Source of the DNA: Isosphaera pallida ATCC 43644
Lineage (GTDB): Bacteria; Planctomycetota; Planctomycetia; Isosphaerales; Isosphaeraceae
Direction: 5' to 3'
Length of the DNA: 64,000 nucleotides
Assembly: GCF_000186345.1 (NCBI RefSeq)
Contig: NC_014962.1
Location: forward strand, 1,612,001 to 1,676,000
The notes beneath the pieces are model-generated. The model was not told where the DNA came from. It ran no database searches and worked only from the letters and a program-made list of their open reading frames with translations. Shown piece after piece: positions 9,617 to 18,155 of the stretch (the stretch's first letter is position 1; each line of letters begins with the position of its first letter). The translations under genes and the position numbers were made by a program.

Positions 9617-10813
9617 TCATCCCTCCTCGCGGCGCAAGACCGCGGCTGCCAAATGTCCACCGAAGCCGAGCGAGATTTTGAGCGCTGTTCGAACCGGTCT
9701 GGGTTGACCACGCGACACGACCACCTGAAGGTCGCAAACCGGGTCGCGCGGTAGAGTGTTGAGGGTCGGCGGCACGACCCCCTCTGACAGAGTCCAGACC
9801 GCGACCGCCAGTTCGACCGCGCCCGCGCCTCCCAATAAATGACCGAATTGAGGCTTGTTGGCCACGCAGATCACGCGATCGGCCTGAATGCCCAACGCCC
9901 GACGGGCTGCTTGACACTCCAACGGATCGTTGGAAGAGGTGGCCGTGCCATGCACATTGAGATGGTCGAGTTCTTGAACGCGCATCGCTCCATCGTCGAG
10001 CGCTTGAAGGATCAACTCCGCCAGACGTCGGGGGTTAGGGTCGAGATTAGTGGGATGGAAGGCGTCGGATCCGATCGCCCCTCCCACAAGTCGCGCTAGA
10101 CTTCGTGCCCCTCGACGACGCGCCAAAGCGGGCGACTCCAAGACCAGCAGCGCCCCTCCCTCGCCCACGAGAAATCCGGAGCGGTCGCGTGACCAGGGAC
10201 GCATGGCAGCGGTCGGATTGCTTGGATCGACCTTCGCCAGCGCATTCATGCGTGCGAACGCGGCGATCACCAGCGGGTCGAGCGACACATCGACGCCGCC
10301 GACCACCACGAGGTCGCATTCGCCGCGGCGAATCCACTCCAAACCCCTCAGCGCCGCGACCAGGCCCGTCGCGCAGGCGGCGACTGGCGCCAGACTTGGA
10401 CCAGTCGCGCCTAACAACCTCGAAACCTGGGAGGCAGCTCCATGAGGCCAAAAACGGGTCCAATCGGGTTCGTGATCGGGCCACCCCACCAGCTCCCGAA
10501 GGCGGGTCAAATCCCCCTTGCTCAGACCGATCGCCACCCCAACCCGGCTTGGATCAATTCCCTGCTCGGAAAGGGGGAGACGGAGATTCGCATCCTCCAG
10601 AGCGTCGGCGATCAGTTGGTCGAGCAAGTCGTCGATGGTGCGGAGGCGAGCCAGAGGGGCTCCGTAGCGGGGAGGGGCGTCGGCGGAAAAACCGCGTTCC
10701 TCGCCGAGTCGGACAATGGCCGAGCGTCCTGACAGCAGACCCTCCCAGGTCCGCTGTCCTCGGCCCAAGCCGGTTTCTAGGCCGATCCCGGTTACAATGG
10801 CACAGGCGTTCAT
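9617..10813 (-). CDS. Beta-ketoacyl-[ACP] synthase (KAS I/II type) in biotin operon
   Basis: A 398-residue condensing enzyme with the complete KAS I/II catalytic set: Cys147 in VAACATGL, His288 in NVHGTATSSND, and NKPQFGHLLGGAG with His325 after Lys320. The C-terminal SLGFGGHLAA also fits the FabF/FabB family. It should elongate an acyl thioester with malonyl-ACP. It lies between bioB and bioF and abuts bioF, so a role in making the pimeloyl precursor is plausible. Known biotin-operon condensing enzymes such as BioZ are FabH-like, which this is not. It could alternatively be a housekeeping or polyketide-type synthase sharing the transcript. Confidence 0.9.
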   Translation of the reverse strand: MNACAIVTGIGLETGLGRGQRTWEGLLSGRSAIVRLGEERGFSADAPPRYGAPLARLRTIDDLLDQLIADALEDANLRLPLSEQGIDPSRVGVAIGLSKGDLTRLRELVGWPDHEPDWTRFWPHGAASQVSRLLGATGPSLAPVAACATGLVAALRGLEWIRRGECDLVVVGGVDVSLDPLVIAAFARMNALAKVDPSNPTAAMRPWSRDRSGFLVGEGGALLVLESPALARRRGARSLARLVGGAIGSDAFHPTNLDPNPRRLAELILQALDDGAMRVQELDHLNVHGTATSSNDPLECQAARRALGIQADRVICVANKPQFGHLLGGAGAVELAVAVWTLSEGVVPPTLNTLPRDPVCDLQVVVSRGQPRPVRTALKISLGFGGHLAAAVLRREEG

Positions 10814-10871
10814 GGAGTCGGGTCCAACAAGATGCCGCCGCCCATGACGCTGTCGATGTCAACTGTCCGGT

Positions 10872-11915
10872 TCACTCGCGTTGGCACGACGGGGAACACG
10901 ATCCCCGCGGGTTTGGGGATGCCGACGACGGAAGGGGTTCCAACCCCAACGCCTCGAAGAGACGAGTATCCGCGTCGAAATCAGGGTTGGGCGTGGTCAG
11001 GAGCGTTTCGCCGGCGAAAATCGAATTGGCCCCGGCCAGGAAGCAAAGGGCTTGATCCGATTCGGACATGCTCACTCGGCCGGCGGAGAGTCGGACCATC
11101 GAGGTGGGCATGAGGATTCGGGCCGTGGCGATCGCCCGCACCATGTCGAAGATCGGCACGCGGGGACGATGGCCCAACGGGGTGCCGGGGACCGGCACCA
11201 AGGCGTTGATTGGGACCGATTCGGGCGGGGTGGGCAGATTGGCCAGGGTCCAAAGGAGGCTAATGCGGTCCTCGTGAGACTCGCCGAGCCCCAGAATGCC
11301 TCCCGAGCAGACGGTGATGCCCGCTTCCCGAACATGTCGGAGGGTTTCGAGACGATCTTGGTAAGTCCGGGTCGAGATGATGTCGCCGTAGAAATCCTCG
11401 GACGAGTCGAGGTTGTGGTTGTAAGCGTCCAGACCGGCTTCTTTCATTTTGCGGGCTTGGTCGGCGGTGGCCATGCCTAGCGTGCAACAAACCTCCAAGC
11501 CCAACGCCTTAACGCCTCGAATCATCTCCAACACTCGATCGAAATGGGCGTTGTCCCTCACCTCACGCCAGGCCGCCCCCATGCAGAACCGAGTCGCTCC
11601 CCGCTCACGGGCGCGGCGGGCCGACTCGAGGACCTCTTCGACCGCCAGGAGCGGTTGCGCTTTGACGTTGGTGTGATAACGCGCGGCCTGAGGGCAGTAG
11701 GCGCAATCCTCCGGGCAGCCGCCGGTTTTGATCGACAGCAGGACGCAAACCTGTACCTTGGAGGGATCGTGGTGGCGGCGGTGAACCTCGGACGCCCGGA
11801 CGACCAGTTCCAGCAGCGGGGTATGGTAAAGCGCGCGGACCGCATCGCGGCTCCAACGCTCGGCGGACACGCCGGTGGGGGATGGGGAGGAGACCGACGG
11901 GCGGGCGAGCGTCAT
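10872..11915 (-). CDS. bioB: Biotin synthase
   Basis: A radical-SAM enzyme inserting sulfur into dethiobiotin. The CxxxCxxC cluster ligands are [12 protein letters not shown] (Cys67, 71, 74 from the chosen start). Further hallmarks are CMGAAWR near 104, [12 protein letters not shown] near 158, GGILGLGE near 192, a Pro-rich [12 protein letters not shown] and the [17 protein letters not shown] segment. The ATG at 11915 has a GGAG about 9 bases upstream and gives a 347-residue product of normal length. An in-frame ATG at 11969 is the alternative. First gene of a bioB-KAS-bioF operon. bioA and bioD are not in this window. Confidence 0.95.
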   Translation of the reverse strand: MTLARPSVSSPSPTGVSAERWSRDAVRALYHTPLLELVVRASEVHRRHHDPSKVQVCVLLSIKTGGCPEDCAYCPQAARYHTNVKAQPLLAVEEVLESARRARERGATRFCMGAAWREVRDNAHFDRVLEMIRGVKALGLEVCCTLGMATADQARKMKEAGLDAYNHNLDSSEDFYGDIISTRTYQDRLETLRHVREAGITVCSGGILGLGESHEDRISLLWTLANLPTPPESVPINALVPVPGTPLGHRPRVPIFDMVRAIATARILMPTSMVRLSAGRVSMSESDQALCFLAGANSIFAGETLLTTPNPDFDADTRLFEALGLEPLPSSASPNPRGSCSPSCQRE

Positions 11916-12028
11916 CGAATCAAGCTCCGAAAAGAAACATGATTGGATATCTATATCAACTGCGACCATTTCGAGCGGCTTGAACGAACCGGTCGGTAGG
12001 AAGCGATCGCGGGGGGAAATCAAGGCGG

Positions 12029-12211
12029 TTAGGAGCGTCGGGCCGACTTGAGGGTGGCGTAGATGCAGAATCCGGTGATGAAGAAGGCGACGACGTAGCC
12101 GTAGACCATGCCTTGATTGGATTGTTCTTCCTGAGCCGAGGCGACGCCGGGATGGGTGACAACCAGCGCTAGCGCCATCAGCCCTGAAGCGAGCCAACGT
12201 CGCGGATTCAT
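12029..12211 (-). CDS. Small exported/membrane protein, unknown
   Basis: A 60-residue protein. It starts with a signal-peptide-like segment ending in GVASAQE, then a second hydrophobic helix (about residues 36-54, [20 protein letters not shown]) and a basic end KSARRS. The shape resembles CcmD-like single-span helper proteins, but no sequence identity is claimed. It starts close after the HYExAFE gene on the same strand and ends about 110 bases before bioB. No clear Shine-Dalgarno sequence precedes the ATG. Confidence 0.55.
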   Translation of the reverse strand: MNPRRWLASGLMALALVVTHPGVASAQEEQSNQGMVYGYVVAFFITGFCIYATLKSARRS

Positions 12212-12225
12212 CAAAGGGGGACGGT

Positions 12226-13071
12226 TCACGCGGTCCACTCCGAGACAGGGGCGGGGCAGGGAAACGCCGCGCCGGAAGACGTGGCGGGGGAAGGAGGATG
12301 AGAGCGAGCGGAAGTCGTCGTCATGGCGGCGTGGGGCAGCCAATCGAGCAGTGGACGCACTCGGCGGCGAAACTCCGCCCGCGCCATCGCCACTGCTTTC
12401 CACGCGACACCCCGCGATCGCAAATGGTCTAGGTAGTCGTCCAGTTCGACCGCCCAGAACCAGTAACGACGACCGCGGAAGGGGAACCCGGCGTCGAGCG
12501 GGTCATCCTTGGCGGTTGGTCGTCGGTTACGCCGTCCACGGCGGCGACTGACGACCAGGCGAACGACCTGAGTCGAGTCCGGCCAAGGGGAGCCGGCTGG
12601 AGCGGTTACAAGGGTCGCGGGGGGACGTTCGGCGTAGACGAAGGCCAGAATTGCCCGGTAACCCGGACCGAACAGGTCGCGCCAACGCGCCAATCCATCT
12701 AGGTCGTCGGTGGTCACCCAATTCTCCCAACGGCGACGCCCGGTGTGGTCCTTGCCGCGTTTGCCTTTGACCTCGACGACTAAGTTGCAACCTAAGCGAG
12801 GGTACACCAAAAAGTCGGGGTTCTTCAAACGGAGTGGCGTGGTGTCAACCTCGTTCGTTTCGATGGTATCGAAGCTGCCCGCGGGATCGTTACAACGCGG
12901 TGCCGGCGGGTCGGCCGGACACGCCGGCTTCGCCTCGGCGTGACACGCCGGCTTCGCCTCGGCGTGACGATCGAGCGGGCGTTTCGACTCGTCCACCGCG
13001 ACACAAGGCACGCGCAGACTGCGAACGAAGGCTTCGAAGGCCGCTTCGTAGTGGTTACTGCGTCGCGCCAT
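12226..13071 (-). CDS. HYExAFE family protein, putative PD-(D/E)xK nuclease
   Basis: A 281-residue protein beginning [15 protein letters not shown], the defining HYExAFE motif of a family found in planctomycetes. The segment PDFLVYP ... [10 protein letters not shown] (about residues 84-105) matches the PD-(D/E)xK nuclease core, with D, E and K in the expected order. This suggests a Mg-dependent endonuclease or a nuclease-like fold. A Trp/Tyr-rich central region and a basic stretch RRRGRRNRR follow. Residues 36-54 are an odd insertion (HAEAKPAC twice) encoded by the 24-base repeat at 12920-12967. Cellular role unknown. Confidence 0.8.
   Translation of the reverse strand: MARRSNHYEAAFEAFVRSLRVPCVAVDESKRPLDRHAEAKPACHAEAKPACPADPPAPRCNDPAGSFDTIETNEVDTTPLRLKNPDFLVYPRLGCNLVVEVKGKRGKDHTGRRRWENWVTTDDLDGLARWRDLFGPGYRAILAFVYAERPPATLVTAPAGSPWPDSTQVVRLVVSRRRGRRNRRPTAKDDPLDAGFPFRGRRYWFWAVELDDYLDHLRSRGVAWKAVAMARAEFRRRVRPLLDWLPHAAMTTTSARSHPPSPATSSGAAFPCPAPVSEWTA
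12920..12967. repeat. Two tandem copies of a 24-bp palindrome-containing repeat inside a gene
   Basis: Two identical 24-base units, 12920-12943 and 12944-12967. Each contains CACGCCG and its reverse complement CGGCGTG around a 9-base centre, so each can form a hairpin. The reading frame is kept through both copies (8 codons each), adding HAEAKPAC twice to the HYExAFE protein. The look is that of a REP-like element inserted and tolerated in a loop. Confidence 0.85.
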
Positions 13072-13251
13072 TGGCGTGAATGTCCTCGACGTGGACGGGG
13101 CGGTCGAACCGGGGGTAAGCGTGCGAGCGGAACGACAACCGGATGAACCCGCGTGGAACTCCCGATGATGGAGCCGTACTTCGGCGCGGGGCGTCTTGTC
13201 GGTCCGTTTCCTCGTGCGATTATGACGCCCGACCCCGCTGTTGTCGAGCGG

Positions 13252-13734
13252 TTAACCTGGCTCGGAACGGTTGCGCATCCGCAGCGGGGGCAGACTTACC
13301 AGCGCGGAGATGGTCTCGTCGGCCGGCGGGCGCGACCGTCTTAGCACCGCCTCGGCATATTCGACGATTTGCTCGGGATGTTCGAATACCAACTCAAATT
13401 TCCAATCGTCGTCATACTCGCAATCGTCCGAGGCGAACTCGCGGCAGATGCGGGGACGTTGCGAATAAATCGCGCAGCGATTGTCCGACCGAAGATAACC
13501 GCAACGGGTCATGACCAGGAGATACCAATGACGGTCGCAGACATAAATGAGGGTCTGTCCGTGGGCGAGATACCAACGCAGGTCGTCGAAATCCTCCCAG
13601 CTGCGGGGAGTGTCGATGGGTAGGGAGAAATAGCGGCAGCACTTGCCGACACAATAGTCGCAGGGACTGGAACCCGCCGGAATCAAACCGCGGGGGATGG
13701 GAGGACGGGGTTTGCGTCGCAAGGGATTCGACAT
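13252..13734 (-). CDS. YkgJ family cysteine-cluster protein
   Basis: A 160-residue protein with the YkgJ/CxxCxxxCC arrangement: CDYCVGKCCR near residue 25, RCGYL and RCAIYSQRPRICREF near 77-100, then DDCEYDD. Eight or so cysteines could bind a metal or an iron-sulfur cluster. The family lacks a settled biochemical function, and its members are cytoplasmic. It is followed on the minus strand by the HYExAFE gene, about 180 bases downstream. Confidence 0.85.
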   Translation of the reverse strand: MSNPLRRKPRPPIPRGLIPAGSSPCDYCVGKCCRYFSLPIDTPRSWEDFDDLRWYLAHGQTLIYVCDRHWYLLVMTRCGYLRSDNRCAIYSQRPRICREFASDDCEYDDDWKFELVFEHPEQIVEYAEAVLRRSRPPADETISALVSLPPLRMRNRSEPG

Positions 13735-13779
13735 CGGTGAAGGTTCTTTCCAGGATAGGATAAGGGCACCTGGGGATCG

Positions 13780-14649
13780 TCATGTTGTGGGGCGGGGACC
13801 ATCACCAAGGAGCAGGGGGGAGTGTGGGTCGCGGGGCGGCAAGTCGGCGCAAAGCGTGTGAAGGGCGGCCAGGTGGGTCGCGTTCCCACCGCAGCATAGA
13901 CCTATTCCGTCGGCCCCTGCGCGCCACCAATCCAGCACCTGCTCGGCGACCTCCAACGGCGTCGGCGCGGGCCGATCTGGTGGAGGGGGGGGGATCGACG
14001 GGGAGGCGATCAGGGGAACTCGGGTTCCCGCCGCAGCTCGCAGCGCGGTCATCAGCGGGATGCGTTGGGGGTCGTCGCACGACACGCAGTTGACACCGAT
14101 CGCCGCGGCTCCGGCCTCGATCAAACGGGCCGCCTGGGCCGTGATCGGACCTTGTTCGGGATCGTCACGCCAGTTGAACAGGGTGACCCAAATCGGCACT
14201 TGTTGGCCAATCCGTCGTTTGAGACGAGGCAGCTGATCGAGGGCGTGGAGGAAGGTGTAGGTTTCCAGCCAAATGGCCGCGACCCCATGATCCACGAGAT
14301 GAACGGCCGCCTCCTCGTGCGAACCGACTGGACCCAAGGCGGCCACCACCGGCAACCCCTCGCCGGCTCGTCGCGCCAAGTCAACCGCTTGGGTGAGAAG
14401 ACGGGGCAACCGTGCCCCGCGTCCCTGTCCCCGGCGCTCCAGACCGTCGCGGTGTGCCGTGAACACATTGGCGCGGAGCAACGACGCGCCCGCCAGGCAA
14501 TCCGCCCGGTGAATCGCCTCGACCTCTTCGGGATGATCGAGCGACCACTCGCACGCCTCTTCGACACGAAGATCTAGCCCTCGGGCCAGCAGACGGGTTC
14601 CCATGGGGCCGTCAAACAGGATTGGGGCCGGGCGCGTGGGTTCAGTCAT
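13780..14649 (-). CDS. Homocysteine S-methyltransferase family protein
   Basis: A 289-residue TIM-barrel domain of the homocysteine/betaine methyltransferase family, which moves a methyl group to homocysteine to give methionine. Seen: FDGPMGTRLLARG at the start, ANVFTAHRD near 60, GPVGSHEE near 106, and the zinc ligands as GVNCVSC near 187 and CCGG near 253. The substrate donor cannot be told from sequence. At 289 residues it carries only this domain, with no cobalamin or folate domain. Its start overlaps the end of the M50 protease gene by 8 bases, so they are probably co-transcribed. Confidence 0.85.
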   Translation of the reverse strand: MTEPTRPAPILFDGPMGTRLLARGLDLRVEEACEWSLDHPEEVEAIHRADCLAGASLLRANVFTAHRDGLERRGQGRGARLPRLLTQAVDLARRAGEGLPVVAALGPVGSHEEAAVHLVDHGVAAIWLETYTFLHALDQLPRLKRRIGQQVPIWVTLFNWRDDPEQGPITAQAARLIEAGAAAIGVNCVSCDDPQRIPLMTALRAAAGTRVPLIASPSIPPPPPDRPAPTPLEVAEQVLDWWRAGADGIGLCCGGNATHLAALHTLCADLPPRDPHSPLLLGDGPRPTT

Positions 14650-15883
14650 AAGAAGTCGTGGGATCGTCGGATTCGAGATCAGGGGGGGGCGAAAGGGTGG
14701 TCGTCGGATTGGCAGTGGAGGAGAGTCGGCCGCGCCGCCGCCGCAGGTCCCGGCTCATTTGCTGGAGGAAGCCGCGTTCTTCGTCGTTCAACGCGGTCTC
14801 GCCTTGACCGTGAAGCTTGTCAAGAATCGCGTCGAGGCGATCGCCGTCGAGGTGTTCGCGTTGTCGGTTACGAAGCTGGCGAGCCTGGCGACGCCGCTTG
14901 TGCCAACGTCGCAACATGCGATCGGTTGGCTTCAGACCAGCGGAGCCGGCGGCGACATGGCTGGAATTCGGTTCCAAGGGGTCGTGGGAATCGGGTTGGC
15001 CGGCCTTCGTGCTTGGGAGCGTTGAGGGGTCGAGGTCGCTGACGCCGTCGTCAAAAAAGCCGTCATCTTCAACCATTTCATTTTGAGTTCGGGCAATCCA
15101 TTCGATCAGACCTGCCAGAACGATCAAGTAAAGGGGCGAGGCGGTGGGAACCTCGCCAGGTGCGATGAACACTCCTCGAATCAGCCGAACGACCCCAACG
15201 AGTAACAAGACCGCCGCGCAGGTGCGGGCGGTCCACGGAATAAGGAACGATTCCCGGCGGCTTGGCGAGGACGACATCGCCAAGACGGCGCGAAGGAACC
15301 GCCCGCCGTCCAGTGGCGGAGCTGGGATGAGGTTGGTCAGCAACAGGACCCAGTTGACGAACCAGAACCCGCCCAGCCACCAAAGCCAACTGAAACGGGC
15401 GAGGGGCTGATCGTCCAATCGCGGCAAGCCGCCCGAACCGTCGGGGCGACCAAACGGATTCCAATCGAGGCTCTCGGGTCGTCCCGCGAAGATCAACGCG
15501 CCCAAGATCACCACCGCTAGGTTGGCCAGAGGACCGCCCAAAGCGTAAATTGCCGCCGCCCGAGCTTGTTCGGCGGGGACCCAATCGTCGGTCAGGTCGC
15601 CCAGGGGCCAAAGCTGGACCTCCTGGCGACGCCAACCGGACCAGCGACCTGCCAACCCATGACCCAACTCGTGCCAGGCGACTCCTAACACCGTCAGGCC
15701 CAACCAGGCCAAACCCAAACGCCAGTCACGCGGGTCGATGTCGATCTCCAAACCTGGCCGTCTCCACCCAGCCAGAGTCAAAGTCGCGATCAAATGGACC
15801 GCGAACGCCAACCAAAGTAGGTGGACTCGGATCCGCACTCCCCACCAACGTCCCAGGTTGATCGACCAAACCGGCTCGGTCAT
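14642..15883 (-). CDS. M50 (site-2) family membrane metalloprotease with C-terminal DUF6576-like region
   Basis: A 413-residue intramembrane metalloprotease of the SpoIVFB/S2P type. The zinc motif HELGHG is near residue 68 in a hydrophobic helix, and the third ligand motif NLIPAPPLDGGR is near 187. Several more membrane spans lie at about 20-40, 55-75, 165-185 and 215-285. The C-terminal 100 residues are soluble and very basic (RRWHKRRRQARQLRNRQRE), followed by LDAILDKLHGQGETALNDEERGF, a helical segment found at the end of planctomycete rhomboid and S2P-like proteins (DUF6576-like). ATG 15883 was preferred over 15931 because the protein then begins just before the conserved start. Substrate unknown. 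Confidence 0.85.
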   Translation of the reverse strand: MTEPVWSINLGRWWGVRIRVHLLWLAFAVHLIATLTLAGWRRPGLEIDIDPRDWRLGLAWLGLTVLGVAWHELGHGLAGRWSGWRRQEVQLWPLGDLTDDWVPAEQARAAAIYALGGPLANLAVVILGALIFAGRPESLDWNPFGRPDGSGGLPRLDDQPLARFSWLWWLGGFWFVNWVLLLTNLIPAPPLDGGRFLRAVLAMSSSPSRRESFLIPWTARTCAAVLLLVGVVRLIRGVFIAPGEVPTASPLYLIVLAGLIEWIARTQNEMVEDDGFFDDGVSDLDPSTLPSTKAGQPDSHDPLEPNSSHVAAGSAGLKPTDRMLRRWHKRRRQARQLRNRQREHLDGDRLDAILDKLHGQGETALNDEERGFLQQMSRDLRRRRGRLSSTANPTTTLSPPPDLESDDPTTSYD

Positions 15884-16180
15884 TGACGGCCTATTCTCCG
15901 ACGTCTCGAACTCGACCCACGACGCTCGCATGGCGACGTGGCCTCGACGTTCCCCTCCATGTTATCAGGTTTCCGCGTCGGTTCTCCACCGGCCTGCAAT
16001 TCACCCGCCAAGGCGATACAATCAGGTGGATTGCTCCGCCCCGTCTTCACCTCACTCCATCGCCACACCGTCCCTCGTCGTGAATGAGTTCTGAGGTTAC
16101 GATGGCGTCATGCCGACCAACCCCCGCCATACCGACGACGGCGGTGAGCCGCGATCCACCGAAGAAGGGATTGTTTAGCG

Positions 16181-16552
16181 ATGAACACCGAAACCACGAG
16201 CGTCGCCTTGACCGCCAAGCGATGCGTGCCCTGCGAAGGCGGCGTGCCTAAGCTCGATCGCGCTCAAGCCGAAGCGCTCCGCGCCCAAACACCCAACTGG
16301 ACCCTCTCGGAGGATGGTCGCAAGATCCGCCGCGAGTGGGTGGTCCGCAACTTCATGGCCGGCATGGACTTCCTCAACAAGGTCGCCGCCCTTGCTGAGG
16401 AAGAGGGGCATCACCCCGACCTGCACCTGGTCGGTTATCGCCACCTCGCCATCGAAATCTGGACCCACGCCATCGACGGACTCTCGGAAAACGACTTTAT
16501 TCTCGCCGCCAAGATCGACGCGCTACCCATCGAAACCCGCAAGTCCGCATGA
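16181..16552 (+). CDS. phhB: 4a-hydroxytetrahydrobiopterin dehydratase
   Basis: A 123-residue pterin-4a-carbinolamine dehydratase, which regenerates pterin cofactor or acts in moco-like pterin recycling. The active-site signature EEGHHPDLHLVGYRHLAIEIW (about residues 69-89) holds the two adjacent histidines and the third histidine, followed by HAIDGLSENDF. The N-terminus CVPCEGGVPKL is the usual start of bacterial members. No phenylalanine hydroxylase gene is in the window. Confidence 0.93.
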   Translation: MNTETTSVALTAKRCVPCEGGVPKLDRAQAEALRAQTPNWTLSEDGRKIRREWVVRNFMAGMDFLNKVAALAEEEGHHPDLHLVGYRHLAIEIWTHAIDGLSENDFILAAKIDALPIETRKSA

Positions 16553-16685
16553 CGATCGATTGATTCACTTGGAACCGCGAGATCGGGTCACTAGCCTTCG
16601 CGTCCTTCTGCTCGCCTCGACGAGGCGTCGAGGATCGGGCGAGAGGACGCGGGCGATCCTGAGGGCTCAAGCCCCTACAAGCGTC

Positions 16686-16937
16686 TTAATGTTCTTTGAT
16701 GAAGATGTTGTGAAACTCCAATGGGTCGCCGTGGTGCTGGAGCCGGATCGGACCCTTGGCGGGTAGAGGTTGGCAGCGGTCGGAATCGTTTTCCATGTTG
16801 ATGAGCTTGGAGACTACGGGTTGCCTTTCGTCCGCCGACGTGACCAAACCGACGCCGAAAAGCGAAAACACGAGGGTTGCGGTCAAGAAATAGGCGAAGC
16901 CGCGCGTGTTTTGCACGGTTGAAACTCTTGATCTCAT
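16686..16937 (-). pseudogene. Remnant of a DUF1080 (3-keto-disaccharide hydrolase-like) gene
   Basis: An 83-codon frame has a signal-peptide-like N-terminus (FAYFLTATLVFSLFGVGLVTSA), then about 25 undistinguished residues and a C-terminus reading GPIRLQHHGDPLEFHNIFIKE. That last segment matches the very end of DUF1080 domains, normally preceded by roughly 170 residues of jelly-roll that are absent here. The simplest reading is internal deletion of an exported DUF1080 gene with both ends kept in frame. It could alternatively be an unrelated short exported protein, but the C-terminal match is strong by eye. Confidence 0.6.
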
Positions 16938-17076
16938 TAATGGAACGCCTTTTCGGAGGGTGGACTGGACGATTCCAAGACCAGCCGCATCGTGAACTCC
17001 GCTTCGGCGATTTGACGTCATTCTTCGCCGAGGGAGAATCATTTGAATGGAGTTCGAGATACTCCCACTGTGGAAT

Positions 17077-18126
17077 TCAAACGCCGCTGCCACCGGGTGG
17101 ACAAGAGGCGCGACGGAGACGGTCGCGCACTGCAAGCCATTCTTCGGTTGCTGGAGGCGCTTCGACCACGATTTGAGTCACCCCGGCTTGATCCAGGTCG
17201 TGAAGAGCAGCGTAAAGACCAGCGGCGAAGCCCGCGGGATCGTCCGGAAGCGCAATCCGAACCGCGTGGGCGGGGTGGTTGCTCTGGAAATCCTGCGAAC
17301 TGACGCGATGAATCACGCCGAGCCGCTCAGCTTCGGCGATCCCACCTCGCCAATTCGCTGGATCGACCGCGACTCGCAAGGGAGCGCGGGGCGCGTAATG
17401 ACGCGGCGCAAGGCCGGGGGAGCCAACCAAAGGCGCGGCGGCATCCGGCAGTTCAAGTTCGGGGACCACCTGACGCAGGGTAGCTGGGTCAAGCGCGCCA
17501 GGACGAAGCAGCCGCGGACGTGGTCCCGAGAGATCCAACACGGTGGATTCAATTCCTTGAACACAAGGGCCGCCGTCGAGGATGAGCGCGACTCCCTTGA
17601 GACCAGCCCGCGCGACATGCTCGGCACGAGTGGGAGACAATCCTTCCGAACGATTGGCGCTAGGGGCGGCCAAAGGGACGCCACACGCCTCAAGCAAGGC
17701 ACGGGCCACTGGATGCGCGGGAGCGCGTAGACCCACCGTCCTCATCGCCGGGCCGCCGGCCACCACGTCGGGAACCCGCGACGAGCGGGGCAACACCAGG
17801 GTCAGCGGACCCGGCCAAAAACAATCCGCCAAGGCTTGGGCCAACTCAGGCCAGGTGGTCGTCAACGACCGGGCGTCGGTTTGTTCACGCACATGAACAA
17901 TGAGCGGGTTGCTTAGAGGACGACCCTTAGCGCGAAAAATCGATGCGACGGCCTGGGGATTGGTTGCGTCGGCACCCAGTCCGTAAACGGTTTCGGTGGG
18001 AAAGGCCACTAATCGACCTTGGCGGATCAAGTGGGCGGCCCGTTCCAATTGATCCGGAGTTGGAGCCGTCACAGGGGGTTCCCCCAAAGCGTCGTCAAAC
18101 TCTTCAGGGGAGGGGAGGGGACTCAT
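17077..18126 (-). CDS. L-threonylcarbamoyladenylate synthase (Sua5 type)
   Basis: Makes threonylcarbamoyl-AMP for the universal t6A37 tRNA modification. The YrdC domain spans about residues 27-205 with GRLVAFPTETVYGLGADA, the KGRPLSNPLIVHV basic motif and PSANRSEGLSPT. A linker with SPGLAPRHYAPRAPL leads into the extra C-terminal Sua5 domain, so this is the 349-residue long form and not the short TsaC form. The ATG at 18126 gives the expected N-terminus. It is about 30 bases after the photolyase-like gene on the same strand. Confidence 0.94.
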   Translation of the reverse strand: MSPLPSPEEFDDALGEPPVTAPTPDQLERAAHLIRQGRLVAFPTETVYGLGADATNPQAVASIFRAKGRPLSNPLIVHVREQTDARSLTTTWPELAQALADCFWPGPLTLVLPRSSRVPDVVAGGPAMRTVGLRAPAHPVARALLEACGVPLAAPSANRSEGLSPTRAEHVARAGLKGVALILDGGPCVQGIESTVLDLSGPRPRLLRPGALDPATLRQVVPELELPDAAAPLVGSPGLAPRHYAPRAPLRVAVDPANWRGGIAEAERLGVIHRVSSQDFQSNHPAHAVRIALPDDPAGFAAGLYAALHDLDQAGVTQIVVEAPPATEEWLAVRDRLRRASCPPGGSGV

Positions 18127-18155
18127 CGCCGTCTCTGGATTTCGATACGGTTGGT

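Noticed and set aside
16613-16627. Short palindrome CGCCTCGACGAGGCG after phhB as a terminator
   Set aside because: The usable loop is too small and no T-run follows. Such GC palindromes are common by chance at this GC content.
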